NCBI GenBank assembly: GCA_934095805.1 | Contig: CAKOKV010000014.1 | Location: 1-12,374 of the forward strand | Direction: 5' to 3' | From: an uncultured Bacilli bacterium | Lineage (GTDB): Bacteria; Bacillota_I; Bacilli_A; RF39; UBA660 | DNA: 12,374 bases | Shown: positions 1 to 7,917 of the stretch, in pieces | Numbering within the stretch: the first letter of the stretch is position 1 | Layout of the letters: every line of letters begins with the position of its first letter | The notes under the pieces: generated by a model | Database searches by the model: none | What the model was told of the DNA's origin: nothing | Seen by the model: only the letters and a program-made list of their open reading frames with translations | Program-made: the position numbers and the translations under genes

Positions 1-135
1 ACAACAATATTCTATGTATTAGGTAATAAGAAAACAGTTATTTGTTGTTATGTAGTACTTATGTTTATTGTATTATTCTTAATACTTAAAACAGATATTG
101 TATTTGATTGGACTAGTAAAAAGAATAAGAAATAA
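1..135 (+). CDS. C-terminal end of an unidentified membrane protein (partial)
   Basis: An open frame enters from the left edge and ends at TAA 133-135, giving the last 44 residues of a protein. Residues 12-30 of the fragment form one strongly hydrophobic helix, ending in LFLILKTD. A short basic tail (TSKKNKK) follows, the usual pattern for a final transmembrane helix with a cytoplasmic C-terminus. The family cannot be named from this piece. Given the downstream genes, a flippase, polymerase, acyltransferase or glycosyltransferase-type membrane protein would be plausible, but that is inference from context only. The hairpin just after the stop suggests it ends the preceding transcription unit. 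Confidence 0.6.
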   Translation, partial: TTIFYVLGNKKTVICCYVVLMFIVLFLILKTDIVFDWTSKKNKK

Positions 136-141
136 TTAATA

Positions 142-163
142 CCCATTTCAATGTTGAAATGGG
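142..163 (+). terminator. Hairpin, probable intrinsic terminator of the upstream gene
   Basis: CCCATTTCA (142-150) pairs perfectly with TGAAATGGG (155-163) around a 4-nt loop. This is a 9-bp stem closed by three G-C pairs, starting 6 nt after the stop of the upstream gene. What follows is AT-rich (ATTTATAATGTTT) but not a clean T run, so termination may be partial. It separates the upstream gene from the gpsA promoter. Confidence 0.65.
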
Positions 164-242
164 ATTTATAATGTTTAAATGTTAATTAAATGTAAATAAC
201 TCGTATTATTTACTATAATTTAACAAATATATTGTTGATATT

Positions 243-270
243 TTGAAATATTAGTAAATTTTGCTATAAT
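243..270 (+). promoter_or_regulatory. Sigma-A-type promoter for gpsA and the glycerol-phosphate polymer operon
   Basis: A perfect -10 box TATAAT lies at 265-270, preceded by TGC at 262-264, giving an extended -10 (TGnTATAAT). A good -35 candidate, TTGAAA (243-248), sits 16 nt upstream. Transcription would start near 277, right at the gpsA Shine-Dalgarno, so the 5' UTR would be very short. A second, weaker possibility is TGTAAA (191-196) with TATAAT (214-219) at 17-nt spacing, giving a longer leader. An inverted repeat ATATTT-TG-AAATAT (238-251) overlaps the -35. Confidence 0.6.
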
Positions 271-288
271 AATTTTAGAGGTGAATAG

Positions 289-1257
289 ATGAAAGTAGGT
301 GTTTTAGGTGCTGGTGCTTATGGTTTGGCACTTTCACACATATTAGTTAATAATAAAGTTGATGTAACTGTTTGGACTCATGATGAAAATGAAGCCAAAA
401 TTTTAGATAAAGATAGAATAAGTAAAAAGTTAAATGATTATAAAGTTCCAAGTGAAATTAAGTTTACAACTTCTTTAAAAGATGCAGTTGTAAATATGGA
501 TTTAATTGTTATGGCAATACCAGCTTTTGCTTTTGAAGAGGTAACTATTAAACTTAGTAAATATATTAAAAGAAAACAACCTGTTTTAATTGCGACAAAG
601 GGTATTCAACAGAATACTTGTTTATTTTTAAATGATGTATTTTCTAAATATTTAAAAAATAGTATTGCTGTTATAAGTGGTCCTACATTCGCAGTAGATA
701 TGATTAAGGATGCTCCAATTGGGTTTAGTTTAGCAACTAAGAGTCATAAAACTGAAATGATTATTAGAAAATGTTTTGAAAACTCTACAACTAAGTTTAG
801 AAGAACTAAAGATATAGTAGGTATAGAAATATGTGGAAGTATTAAGAATGTTATGGCTATTGCTTCTGGTATGCTTGAGGGAATGGGAGTAACAGATTCT
901 ACAAGAGCATTATTTTTAACTGAAAGTATGAATGATATAAAAGAATTAATTGATGCTTTAGGTGGTAAAAAGAAATCAATATTATCTTTTGCTGGTTTTG
1001 GTGATATTTTAATGACTTGTACTAGTAAAAATTCAAGAAACTTTAGTTTCGGTTATTTAATTGGAAAAGGTGCGAGTACTAATGAAATAAATGATTATTT
1101 AGAAAATACTACTGTTGAAGGTATGTATACATTGAAATCTATTCATAAACTTGTTAGAAAAAAGAAAGTTAAAATGCCAATAATAAATTTAATACATGAT
1201 ATTATTGATGGTAAAAAAGATAAAGAAGAGATGTTGAAATTTTTAATACAAAAGTAG
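289..1257 (+). CDS. gpsA: NAD(P)-dependent glycerol-3-phosphate dehydrogenase, GpsA
   Basis: This cytoplasmic enzyme reduces dihydroxyacetone phosphate to sn-glycerol-3-phosphate, the precursor of phospholipids and of CDP-glycerol. The 322 residues are near the family's usual length. Visible marks are the N-terminal Rossmann motif GAGAYG (residues 8-13), KG in ATKGIQ (K104), SGPTFA (130-135), the catalytic-lysine segment GSIKN (K186, usually GALKN), FGDILMT (237-243), SRN (249-251) and the C-terminal VEG (276-278). The part normally reading N-T/A-xAALxTRGL is diverged here (STRALFLTESM), though the overall order is canonical. The start is fixed by AGAGGTG at 277-283, 5 nt before ATG. As first gene of a run containing tagD and four TagB/TagF-type transferase domains, it probably supplies glycerol-3-phosphate for CDP-glycerol. 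Whether it is the cell's only gpsA or a dedicated copy cannot be seen. Confidence 0.95.
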   Translation: MKVGVLGAGAYGLALSHILVNNKVDVTVWTHDENEAKILDKDRISKKLNDYKVPSEIKFTTSLKDAVVNMDLIVMAIPAFAFEEVTIKLSKYIKRKQPVLIATKGIQQNTCLFLNDVFSKYLKNSIAVISGPTFAVDMIKDAPIGFSLATKSHKTEMIIRKCFENSTTKFRRTKDIVGIEICGSIKNVMAIASGMLEGMGVTDSTRALFLTESMNDIKELIDALGGKKKSILSFAGFGDILMTCTSKNSRNFSFGYLIGKGASTNEINDYLENTTVEGMYTLKSIHKLVRKKKVKMPIINLIHDIIDGKKDKEEMLKFLIQK

Positions 1258-1266
1258 GAGATACAA

Positions 1267-3918
1267 ATGGGAAAAAAATATAAATACAAAATAAGTGTTA
1301 TAATTCCAATTTATAATGTTGAAGAATATTTAGAAGAAACTATTCAGTCTGTTATTCATCAGACAATTGGATTTGAAAATATACAAATGATTTTGGTAAA
1401 TGATGGTAGCCCAGATAATAGTGAAAAAATATGCTTAAAATATAAAAATAAGTATCCGGATAATGTTGTTTATATAAAACAAAAAAATGCTGGAGTTAGT
1501 GCAGCTAGAAATAATGGTATTTTAGCTGCTGAGGGAAAATATATTCAATTTTTGGATTCTGATGATAAAGTGTCTAAAAATGCTTATAAAAGATCTATTG
1601 ATTTATTAGAAGAGAATCCTAATGTTGGTTTTGCATTTTTAAGACTTGTCTTTTTTGATGCTGTAAAAGGATATCATGGACTTGATTATAAATTTAAAAA
1701 AGGAACTAGAATAATCGATTTAGAAAAAGAACCTGATATTATTACTTATCATTCTCCAACATTGATAACTAAGAGTGAATTAATTAAGTCACAACAATTT
1801 GATACCAGAGTTGCTATTTCTGAGGATGTTAAATATATTGCTGATTTGGAATTTAAGAATAGTAGAGTGGCTGCAATTGCAGATGAGTATTATTTTTATA
1901 GAAAAAGACAAGAAGAAACTTCTGCCATTCAAACATCAAGAAAGAAAAAAACATTTTATATTGATACTCCTAAACTTGTTTTTGAATATATTTTAGGTCT
2001 TTGTAATAAAAATAAAAAACTTTCAAGACATTATCAAAGTTCTGTATCATATGATCTTTGGTGGAGACTATTTGATGTTAATCTAGATGTTTTAAGTGAC
2101 AAAGAACAAAGTGAATATATTGAAAAAATTAGAAGTCTTTATAAAAAAATAGATGATGATATCATAATTAGTAGGTATTATTCGAATGAACTTGTTTTAA
2201 GTAAAAATATGAGAGCCATTGAATTTAAGTATAAAACATCAGTTTATAAAGATATAGATTTTAAGGAAAATGGCTTGTATTTATATGGTAAAAAGATTTT
2301 GGATTATTCTAATTTATCATTAGAAATATATAATTTAAATATTCATAAAAATAATTTAATTATTAACTCAAGTTTTAACCTTTTTTTGAATTGTGATTGG
2401 GAAGTATTTATCAAGGCAGATGATAAATATAAAAAAATGAATAGAAAAGAGATGCTTGATTCTAAAAATTTATTTTCGTTTGATAATTCATATAAAATAC
2501 CTTTTTATGATTATGAATTAAATTTAGATAATGTAAAGAATATAGAATTTTTTCTAAAAGTAAGAAACAAATATTATAAGCTTAATTTAAATTTTACTAA
2601 GTTTGCTAGATTAAATTCTTTAAAAAATAGTTATTTTAAGAAAAATAATTATGTTGTTAGTTATGAAAACAATACCATTAAGATAAATGATAAAAAAACA
2701 TTTAGATATATTCGTTATATGTCAGAACTTCTATTTAAAAAGAAAGAATTTCTTCCTTTCGGAATGATAACATTACATTTTTTAACATATCCTTTTGCTA
2801 AACATAAAAATTGGATTGTTAGTGATAGGTATGATGTGGCAGGCGATAATGGTGAATGGATGTTTAAATACATTAAAAAGAATTATGATAAAAATAATGT
2901 TTATTTTGCATTGAAAAAAAATTCTAATGATATTGAAAAAATATCTAAGGTTGGAAAAGTAATACATTTCAAAACATTAAATTATTATTTAAAATATATG
3001 AATAGTGAGTTTGTAATATCTTCACATGTTGATAGTTATATTCATAAACCATTTGGTACTAAAGAAATATATATTAATCCATTTATAGATAGAAAATTTG
3101 TCTTTTTACAACATGGAATAATTAAGGAAAATTTGAGTAGTTGGTTATCTCAATATTATAAAGATATATCGTTATTTATTTGTTCAGCTAAGGCAGAATA
3201 TGATTCAGTAGTGAATGGGGATTATTTGTTTGATGAAAATACTATAAAATTAACTGGTTTAGCTAGATATGATAATTTAGTAAGTAATAAAACAAAACCT
3301 GAAAATATTATTGCTTTAATGCCTACTTGGCGTTCTACATTGGTTGGTGGAATAATAAACGGGACTCAGGATAGAAAATATAATTCAAAATTTAAAGAAA
3401 CAGAATATTATAAATTTTATAATGGATTAATTAATGATGAAAGGATAATTAAATGCTTAAAAGAAAATAATTATAAAATTCTATTTTGTATTCATCCTTC
3501 TTTTAAAGGACAACTTAAAGATTTTACAATAAACAATGATTGTGTAGAGAAAACTGTTTATGTTGATTATCCAGAAGTGTTTAAGAAATCGAAATTACTT
3601 ATTACTGATTATTCGAGTGTTTATTTCGATTTTGCTTATTTAAAAAAGCCTGTTATATATTCTTTATTTGATATTAAATATGTACATTTGATTCACTCAA
3701 TTCATACTGGAAAAGATGATTATTTTGACTATGACACTATGGGATTTGGACCAACAACATATAATTATGAACAAACAGTTGATGTTTTAATTAAATATAT
3801 TAAAAATGATTGTAAAATGGAAAAGAAGTATATTGATAGAGTAGATAATTTTTTTGAATATTTCGATGATAATAATTGTAAAAGAATTTTAGATGAAATA
3901 TTAAAGAAACAGGAGTAA
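1267..3918 (+). CDS. Bifunctional GT2 glycosyltransferase / CDP-glycerol glycerophosphotransferase (TagF-like) fusion
   Basis: An 883-residue two-headed enzyme. Residues 7-210 form a GT-A family 2 domain with VIIPIYN (11-17), nucleotide-binding D46 in NDGS, metal-binding DSDD (97-100) and an ED pair (186-187), so it looks active toward an unknown NDP-sugar. Residues about 330-510 are a strand-rich linker of no clear family. Residues about 515-880 are a Glyphos_transf (TagB/TagF) domain: SDR (519-521), LQHG with H616, GLARYDN (664-670), PTWR (686-689), HP (743-744) and TDYSSVYFD (780-788). In TagF the two histidine motifs are needed for catalysis. No signal peptide or transmembrane helix is visible, so it probably acts at the inner face of the membrane, adding a sugar and glycerol phosphate to a lipid-linked chain. 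AGGAG (1256-1260) overlaps the gpsA stop, 9 nt before the start. Paralogous to the gene at 7918. Confidence 0.88.
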   Translation: MGKKYKYKISVIIPIYNVEEYLEETIQSVIHQTIGFENIQMILVNDGSPDNSEKICLKYKNKYPDNVVYIKQKNAGVSAARNNGILAAEGKYIQFLDSDDKVSKNAYKRSIDLLEENPNVGFAFLRLVFFDAVKGYHGLDYKFKKGTRIIDLEKEPDIITYHSPTLITKSELIKSQQFDTRVAISEDVKYIADLEFKNSRVAAIADEYYFYRKRQEETSAIQTSRKKKTFYIDTPKLVFEYILGLCNKNKKLSRHYQSSVSYDLWWRLFDVNLDVLSDKEQSEYIEKIRSLYKKIDDDIIISRYYSNELVLSKNMRAIEFKYKTSVYKDIDFKENGLYLYGKKILDYSNLSLEIYNLNIHKNNLIINSSFNLFLNCDWEVFIKADDKYKKMNRKEMLDSKNLFSFDNSYKIPFYDYELNLDNVKNIEFFLKVRNKYYKLNLNFTKFARLNSLKNSYFKKNNYVVSYENNTIKINDKKTFRYIRYMSELLFKKKEFLPFGMITLHFLTYPFAKHKNWIVSDRYDVAGDNGEWMFKYIKKNYDKNNVYFALKKNSNDIEKISKVGKVIHFKTLNYYLKYMNSEFVISSHVDSYIHKPFGTKEIYINPFIDRKFVFLQHGIIKENLSSWLSQYYKDISLFICSAKAEYDSVVNGDYLFDENTIKLTGLARYDNLVSNKTKPENIIALMPTWRSTLVGGIINGTQDRKYNSKFKETEYYKFYNGLINDERIIKCLKENNYKILFCIHPSFKGQLKDFTINNDCVEKTVYVDYPEVFKKSKLLITDYSSVYFDFAYLKKPVIYSLFDIKYVHLIHSIHTGKDDYFDYDTMGFGPTTYNYEQTVDVLIKYIKNDCKMEKKYIDRVDNFFEYFDDNNCKRILDEILKKQE

Positions 3919-3920
3919 AA

Positions 3921-4880
3921 ATGAAAAATGAAAAAATCTCAGTTATAGTACCAGTTTATAACACTGAAAAATATATAGAAAAATGTATAAATTCAATTTT
4001 AGAACAAACATATAATAATATTGAATTAATAATAATAAATGATGGTTCTACTGATAATAGTGAGAGTATAATAAAAAAAATTATTAAAAATAAAAATAAT
4101 GTTAAGTATAAAAAAATTAAAAACTCTGGAGTAGCTCATGCAAGAAATGTAGGTTTAAGTTTGGCTACCGGAAAATATGTTGGTTTTGTTGATAGTGATG
4201 ATTTTATTTCCAAAGATATGTATAAAGCCTTGTATGATACTGCTATAAAAGAGAAAAGCGATATAGTGACTAGCGGATATAACAAGTGTTATAAGGATAA
4301 AATGACTCAATATTTTCCAAAAGATAAGACAGTTTTTGGAAAATCTGTAATTGAATCTAAAAATATATTTTTAAATACTAATCCTTATTTACCGTTAAAA
4401 TTATTTTCAATAGATTTGATTAATAAAAATAATATTAAATTTGAAGAAGATTTAAGAATATTCGAAGATTTATTGTTTTGTTATAAATTATATTTAAATG
4501 CTAACAAAATATCATATGTTGATAATGCTTATTATAATTATAATTGCAATAACGGATCATCTCTTACTAATACTTTTTCTGAAAAAATGTTTGATATTTT
4601 TAAAGCAATTGATAGATTGAAAAAATATTCTAATGAACTATATGGAAATGAGCTGGATAAACAAATTGAATATATCGCAGTTAAACATATCTCTTTACGA
4701 TTTACTAGCAAGGTTGATGATGTAAAGTTATTGTATAAATATATTGATGAATCTTTTGATTTTTTGAAAAATAATTTCAAGACATATAAAAGTTGTTCTT
4801 ATTTTAATGGATATAAAGGATTTATTAAGAAAAACAAATTGTTGGTTAAACTGTTTGTTTTTCTTAATAATGTTTTGTAG
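3921..4880 (+). CDS. Family 2 glycosyltransferase (GT-A fold)
   Basis: A stand-alone 319-residue GT2 enzyme that would transfer one sugar from a nucleotide sugar to the polymer or its lipid carrier; sugar and linkage cannot be told. The family core is intact: VIVPVYNTE (8-16), NDGS with D41, GVAHARN (70-76), FVDSDD (89-94) and a catalytic-type ED pair (182-183) in RIFEDLLF. The C-terminal third is helical and basic and lacks an obvious transmembrane helix, suggesting peripheral membrane association. The start lies 2 nt after the previous stop, with AGGAG (3911-3915) overlapping that stop, so translation is probably coupled. Its N-terminal domain resembles that of the preceding fusion but carries no TagF domain. 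A single-domain GT2 among glycerophosphotransferases fits sugar decoration or backbone insertion in a teichoic-type polymer. Confidence 0.88.
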   Translation: MKNEKISVIVPVYNTEKYIEKCINSILEQTYNNIELIIINDGSTDNSESIIKKIIKNKNNVKYKKIKNSGVAHARNVGLSLATGKYVGFVDSDDFISKDMYKALYDTAIKEKSDIVTSGYNKCYKDKMTQYFPKDKTVFGKSVIESKNIFLNTNPYLPLKLFSIDLINKNNIKFEEDLRIFEDLLFCYKLYLNANKISYVDNAYYNYNCNNGSSLTNTFSEKMFDIFKAIDRLKKYSNELYGNELDKQIEYIAVKHISLRFTSKVDDVKLLYKYIDESFDFLKNNFKTYKSCSYFNGYKGFIKKNKLLVKLFVFLNNVL

Positions 4881-4888
4881 GAGTTAGT

Positions 4889-6058
4889 ATGAAAGAAAAA
4901 ATATTATTGATGTTATTATTTATATTCAAATGGCATTTAAGAATTATATATTTCTTTATTAAGTTATTTACTATTAGAAAGAAAAGAGTATTTTTCCTAA
5001 GTAGGCAGTTTGATAGTGTTCCTTATAATTACCAAAGATTAATGGATGAACTTATAAAAGATAGTTATGATGTTAAAGTAATATGTAAGAAAGTTTCTTC
5101 TGGTGTTAATTCAGCTGTTAGAAATGAAAAGAAAAATAGAAAAGGTAATAAAGAATTATCTTCTACTATTAAATATTATTTTAATCTTTATAAACAAATG
5201 GTTTATGCAGCTACATCTAAAGTAATTATAGTAGATGGTTATAATATTGTTAGTAGCTTGTTAAAACATAAAAAAGGTACAACTGTTATTCAATTATGGC
5301 ATTCACTTGCAGCTATTAAGAAATTTGGTTATCAAACAATAGGTTATCCAGATGGACTAAATCCTAAAATAGCTAAGATGTTATGTATGCATTATAATTA
5401 TGACTATGTAATTAGTGGATCAAAAGCAATGAATAAATATTTTGCTGAAGCATTTAATGTAGACATTAATAAAGTCTTAGAAATAGGTACACCAACAATT
5501 GATTTCTTGCTTGAAAAGAATGATAAAATTGTAAATCAAATATATAAAGAATATCCAAGATTAAAAAAGAAAATTAATTTATTGTATGCTCCAACATTTA
5601 GAAGTGATGGAAGAAATAATGCAGATGAATTAATTAAGAATATTGATAGTGATAAATATAATTTAATTATATCTTTACATCCAAAAGATATAGCTAAGAA
5701 AGATGATAAAGTAATATGTATTGATAGAGATAAATATACTACTTTTGATTTTATTAGAGTTTCTGATTATGTTATAACTGATTATTCAGCTGTAGCAGTT
5801 GATTCTTGTATTCTTAATAAAAAAGTTATATTCTATGTTTATGATTATGATCAATATAATAAAGAAAATGGTATTAATATTGATTTATTTAAAGAATTAC
5901 CAGGATGCACATTTAGGAATATAAAAGATATGGTTAATATGCTTGATAATAATAAATATAATGAACAAGCATTTCAAAAATTTAGAAAAAAATATGTAAC
6001 TAATTTAAATGGTGGAAGCACTAATAAATTAATTAAATTGATAGAGGAGAACTTATGA
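4889..6058 (+). CDS. TagB-like CDP-glycerol glycerophosphotransferase
   Basis: This 389-residue member of the Glyphos_transf family is close to the length of TagB/TarB, the primase that adds the first glycerol phosphate to the teichoic acid linkage unit. A hydrophobic and basic N-terminal stretch (residues 4-33) could hold it on the inner membrane face. Key motifs are SRQFDS (38-43), QLWHSLAAIKKFG with H138, GTPTIDF (200-206), YAPTFR (233-238), LHP with H264 and ITDYSAVAVD (296-305). The WHxxxAxKKFG pattern is typical of the TagB-type branch rather than the WHGTP of polymerases, which is why I prefer TagB-like; a TarF-like role is possible. AGGAG (4879-4883) overlaps the previous stop, 8 nt before the start. 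It ends with an ATGA overlap with the next gene, so the two are translationally coupled. If it is a primase, linkage-unit genes should exist elsewhere. Confidence 0.85.
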   Translation: MKEKILLMLLFIFKWHLRIIYFFIKLFTIRKKRVFFLSRQFDSVPYNYQRLMDELIKDSYDVKVICKKVSSGVNSAVRNEKKNRKGNKELSSTIKYYFNLYKQMVYAATSKVIIVDGYNIVSSLLKHKKGTTVIQLWHSLAAIKKFGYQTIGYPDGLNPKIAKMLCMHYNYDYVISGSKAMNKYFAEAFNVDINKVLEIGTPTIDFLLEKNDKIVNQIYKEYPRLKKKINLLYAPTFRSDGRNNADELIKNIDSDKYNLIISLHPKDIAKKDDKVICIDRDKYTTFDFIRVSDYVITDYSAVAVDSCILNKKVIFYVYDYDQYNKENGINIDLFKELPGCTFRNIKDMVNMLDNNKYNEQAFQKFRKKYVTNLNGGSTNKLIKLIEENL

Positions 6059-7308
6059 AAAAGATAAAAGCAATGATTATAGACATTTGTAAAAAGAATG
6101 TTGTATTTCGTAAAATGATAAGATTTTTCAGACTATTTTTTAAAAAATTAAATTATTTAAAATATAAATTAAAATATAAGGTTGATGATAAAACTATATT
6201 TTTTGAAGTTTATGATGGAAGAAATTATACTTGTTCTCCTAAAGCAATATATGAAAAAATGCTTACTATGAAAGAATTTAAGGATTTTAAGTTTATATGG
6301 GCATTTAATGATCCTAGTAAACATGATGTTATGAAAGATAAAAGATTAGTGATTGTTAAAACTAATACTAAGGATTATTATAAATATATTTCTAGTTCTA
6401 AGTATTGGATTGTTAATTCAATTATGGATGAATGCATAACAAAGAAAAAAGGACAAGTTTATGTTCAATGTTGGCATGGAACACCACTTAAGAGATTAAG
6501 ATATGATATTGAAGTAAATGGTGCTGTATTAAATACTATAGAAGAAATAAGAAAAAGAAATGATAGAGATGCGGTTAAATTTGATTATTTTATTTCACCA
6601 AGTAAATATTGTACTGAAAAGTTTACTTCTGCATTTAATTTAATTGCTTTAGGTAAAAAGGATATTATAATTGAAGAAGGGTATCCTAGAAATGATTCCT
6701 TATTTAATAGAAATAAAAAAGATATTGATAAAATAAAAGTTAAGTTAGGTATTCCTAAAGATAAAAAAGTTATTTGCTATTTACCAACATTTAGAGATAA
6801 TCAACATACTTCTGGTGTTGGATATACTTATAATTTGGCAATAGATTTTGATTCTTTAAAAAAGAGATTTGGTAAAGATTATGTTATATTATTTAAACCA
6901 CATTATTTTATTGCTAATAAGATAGATTTATCTAAATATAAAAACTTTGTTTATAATGTTGCTAGTTACGATGAGATAAATGATATCTATTTAGCTAGTG
7001 ATTTATTAATTACTGATTATTCTAGTGTATTTTTTGATTATGCTAATTTGAATAGACCAGTTATGTTTTATATGTATGATTTTGATGATTATAAGAATAA
7101 TTTAAGAGATTTCTATATTTCATTAGATGAGTTACCTGGCCCAATAGCTAAAACTCAAAAAGAATTAGAAGATTATATTGTTAATATTGATAAGAGTATT
7201 TCTAAGTATAAGAAGACTTATGATAAGTTTAATGATAAATATAATTATTTAGATGATGGAAATGCTAGTGAAAGAGTTATAAGGGTAATATTTAAAGATA
7301 TTTTATAA
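6055..7308 (+). CDS. TagF-like CDP-glycerol:poly(glycerophosphate) glycerophosphotransferase
   Basis: A 417-residue glycerophosphotransferase with the most canonical motifs in the window. It would move glycerol phosphate (possibly ribitol phosphate) from the CDP-activated donor to the growing chain at the cytoplasmic membrane face. Visible are a basic amphipathic N-terminus (about 16-42), CWHGTPLKRL with H141, GYPRND (209-214), YLPTFRDN (242-249), FKPH with H283, ITDYSSVFFDYA (319-330), RPVMFYMYDFDDY (334-346) and the C-terminal DDGNASERV (400-408). It is shorter than B. subtilis TagF because it lacks the extra N-terminal membrane-binding region, matching the single-domain polymerase and TarF/TarL subgroup. 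ATG overlaps the previous TGA (ATGA, 6055-6058), preceded by a strong AGAGGAGA (6043-6050). Glycerol rather than ribitol is favoured by tagD and gpsA in the same operon and by the absence of ribitol genes in view. Confidence 0.9.
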   Translation: MKKIKAMIIDICKKNVVFRKMIRFFRLFFKKLNYLKYKLKYKVDDKTIFFEVYDGRNYTCSPKAIYEKMLTMKEFKDFKFIWAFNDPSKHDVMKDKRLVIVKTNTKDYYKYISSSKYWIVNSIMDECITKKKGQVYVQCWHGTPLKRLRYDIEVNGAVLNTIEEIRKRNDRDAVKFDYFISPSKYCTEKFTSAFNLIALGKKDIIIEEGYPRNDSLFNRNKKDIDKIKVKLGIPKDKKVICYLPTFRDNQHTSGVGYTYNLAIDFDSLKKRFGKDYVILFKPHYFIANKIDLSKYKNFVYNVASYDEINDIYLASDLLITDYSSVFFDYANLNRPVMFYMYDFDDYKNNLRDFYISLDELPGPIAKTQKELEDYIVNIDKSISKYKKTYDKFNDKYNYLDDGNASERVIRVIFKDIL

Positions 7309-7322
7309 TATAAAGAAATTTA

Positions 7323-7331
7323 TGATATAAT
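7323..7331 (+). promoter_or_regulatory. Possible extended -10 promoter ahead of tagD
   Basis: TGATATAAT (TG, one base, then TATAAT at 7326-7331) is a full extended -10 in the 44-nt gap between the TagF-like gene and tagD. No good -35 is present; the best at the right distance is TTATAA (7303-7308). Transcription would start near 7338, just before the GGAGG at 7344-7348. In such AT-rich DNA chance matches are common, so this is tentative. Confidence 0.3.
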
Positions 7332-7352
7332 TAAATTAGTATTGGAGGAAAA

Positions 7353-7790
7353 ATGAAGAGAATTTTAACATATGGTACTTTTGATTTATTACATTATGGC
7401 CATATAAGATTATTAAAAAGAGCTAAGGAATTAGGAGATTATTTGATTGTAGCATTATCTACTGATGATTTTAATGAAATTAAGGGTAAAAAAGCTTATC
7501 ATAATTATGAAACTAGAAAGAAAATGCTAGAAGCAGTTAGATATGTTGATTTAGTTATTCCTGAAGAAAATTGGGAACAAAAAATTAATGATGTTAAAGA
7601 ATATCATGTTGATGTTGTAGTTATGGGAAGTGATTGGGCTGGAAGTGATAGATTTGATTATTTGAAAGATTATTGTGAGGTTGTTTATTTAGATAGAACA
7701 GAAGGTGTTTCAACAACAAAAATCAAAAAAGATTTAGGTCTTCAAGAACCGGAAAATCATATTAATCAAATTCCAACACCATCAAAGTAA
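7353..7790 (+). CDS. tagD: Glycerol-3-phosphate cytidylyltransferase, TagD
   Basis: This cytoplasmic enzyme joins CTP and sn-glycerol-3-phosphate into CDP-glycerol and pyrophosphate, making the donor for the four TagB/TagF-type domains in this locus. It is a near-textbook TagD: YGTFDLLHYGH (7-17) with the nucleotide-binding HxGH (H14, H17), KKAYHNYETR (46-55), R63 in AVRYVD, NWEQK (73-77), VVMGSDWAG (89-97) and the RTEGVSTT signature (115-122). At 145 residues it is somewhat longer than the roughly 129-residue B. subtilis enzyme. The extra piece is a polar tail after residue 130 (QEPENHINQIPTPSK) without recognisable motif. The start is supported by GGAGG at 7344-7348. Together with gpsA at the operon head it completes the route from dihydroxyacetone phosphate to CDP-glycerol within one operon. 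Confidence 0.96.
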   Translation: MKRILTYGTFDLLHYGHIRLLKRAKELGDYLIVALSTDDFNEIKGKKAYHNYETRKKMLEAVRYVDLVIPEENWEQKINDVKEYHVDVVVMGSDWAGSDRFDYLKDYCEVVYLDRTEGVSTTKIKKDLGLQEPENHINQIPTPSK

Positions 7791-7867
7791 TTTATTAGAT
7801 GTTATTAAATATGAATTATTTTTTTAATTTATGTTTTTTAATTTTAATTTAAGTATATATTTTAATC

Positions 7868-7876
7868 TGATATTAT
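7868..7876 (+). promoter_or_regulatory. Possible extended -10 promoter in the tagD-fusion gene gap
   Basis: The 127-nt gap 7791-7917 holds no gene and no convincing terminator for tagD. TGATATTAT at 7868-7876 is an extended -10; at 17-nt spacing the -35 is a poor TTTAAG (7848-7853). The predicted transcript start, near 7883, falls inside a small stem GGGTA (7877-7881) / TATCC (7886-7890), closed by one G-T wobble. A TATAAT at 7900-7905 is too close to the ribosome site to serve this gene. The downstream gene may have its own weak promoter or be read through from tagD. Confidence 0.3.
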
Positions 7877-7907
7877 GGGTAAAAATATCCATTATATTTT
7901 ATAATGT

Positions 7908-7912
7908 GGAGG
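7908..7912 (+). promoter_or_regulatory. Ribosome binding site that selects the GTG start at 7918
   Basis: GGAGG at 7908-7912 is a strong Shine-Dalgarno. It sits 5 nt before GTG 7918, the right spacing. An ATG at 7914-7916 is only 1 nt away from it and, being out of frame, hits TAA after five codons. The GTG start also places the SIIIPI strand of the GT2 fold at the expected distance from the N-terminus, as in the paralogue. Confidence 0.75.
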
Positions 7913-7917
7913 TATGA

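Noticed and set aside
1799..1996. 65-codon plus-strand frame inside the 883-residue fusion gene
   Set aside because: It lies wholly inside a well-supported gene in another frame, has no ribosome site or family motif, and is a low-complexity Leu/Ile/Lys peptide.
2782..2967. 61-codon minus-strand frame inside the first fusion gene
   Set aside because: Its Ile/Phe-rich hydrophobic peptide is what the antisense of an AT-rich, Lys/Asn-rich gene normally gives.
4538..4780. 80-codon minus-strand frame inside the GT2 gene
   Set aside because: Antisense shadow of a clear GT2 coding region, without promoter, ribosome site or recognisable protein.
2821..5010. Possible non-standard genetic code (AGG or UGA reassigned)
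   Set aside because: AGG stands at conserved Arg sites (SDR of the first fusion, where the paralogue uses CGT; SRQ of the TagB-like protein), and TGA is a true stop in the ATGA overlap at 6055-6058. No CGG codon was noticed in the genes I read through, so that codon could not be tested.
7791..7917. Terminator after tagD
   Set aside because: The gap has T runs and weak A/T-only dyads (for example ATTAAA with TTTAAT) but no G-C-closed hairpin followed by a T run.
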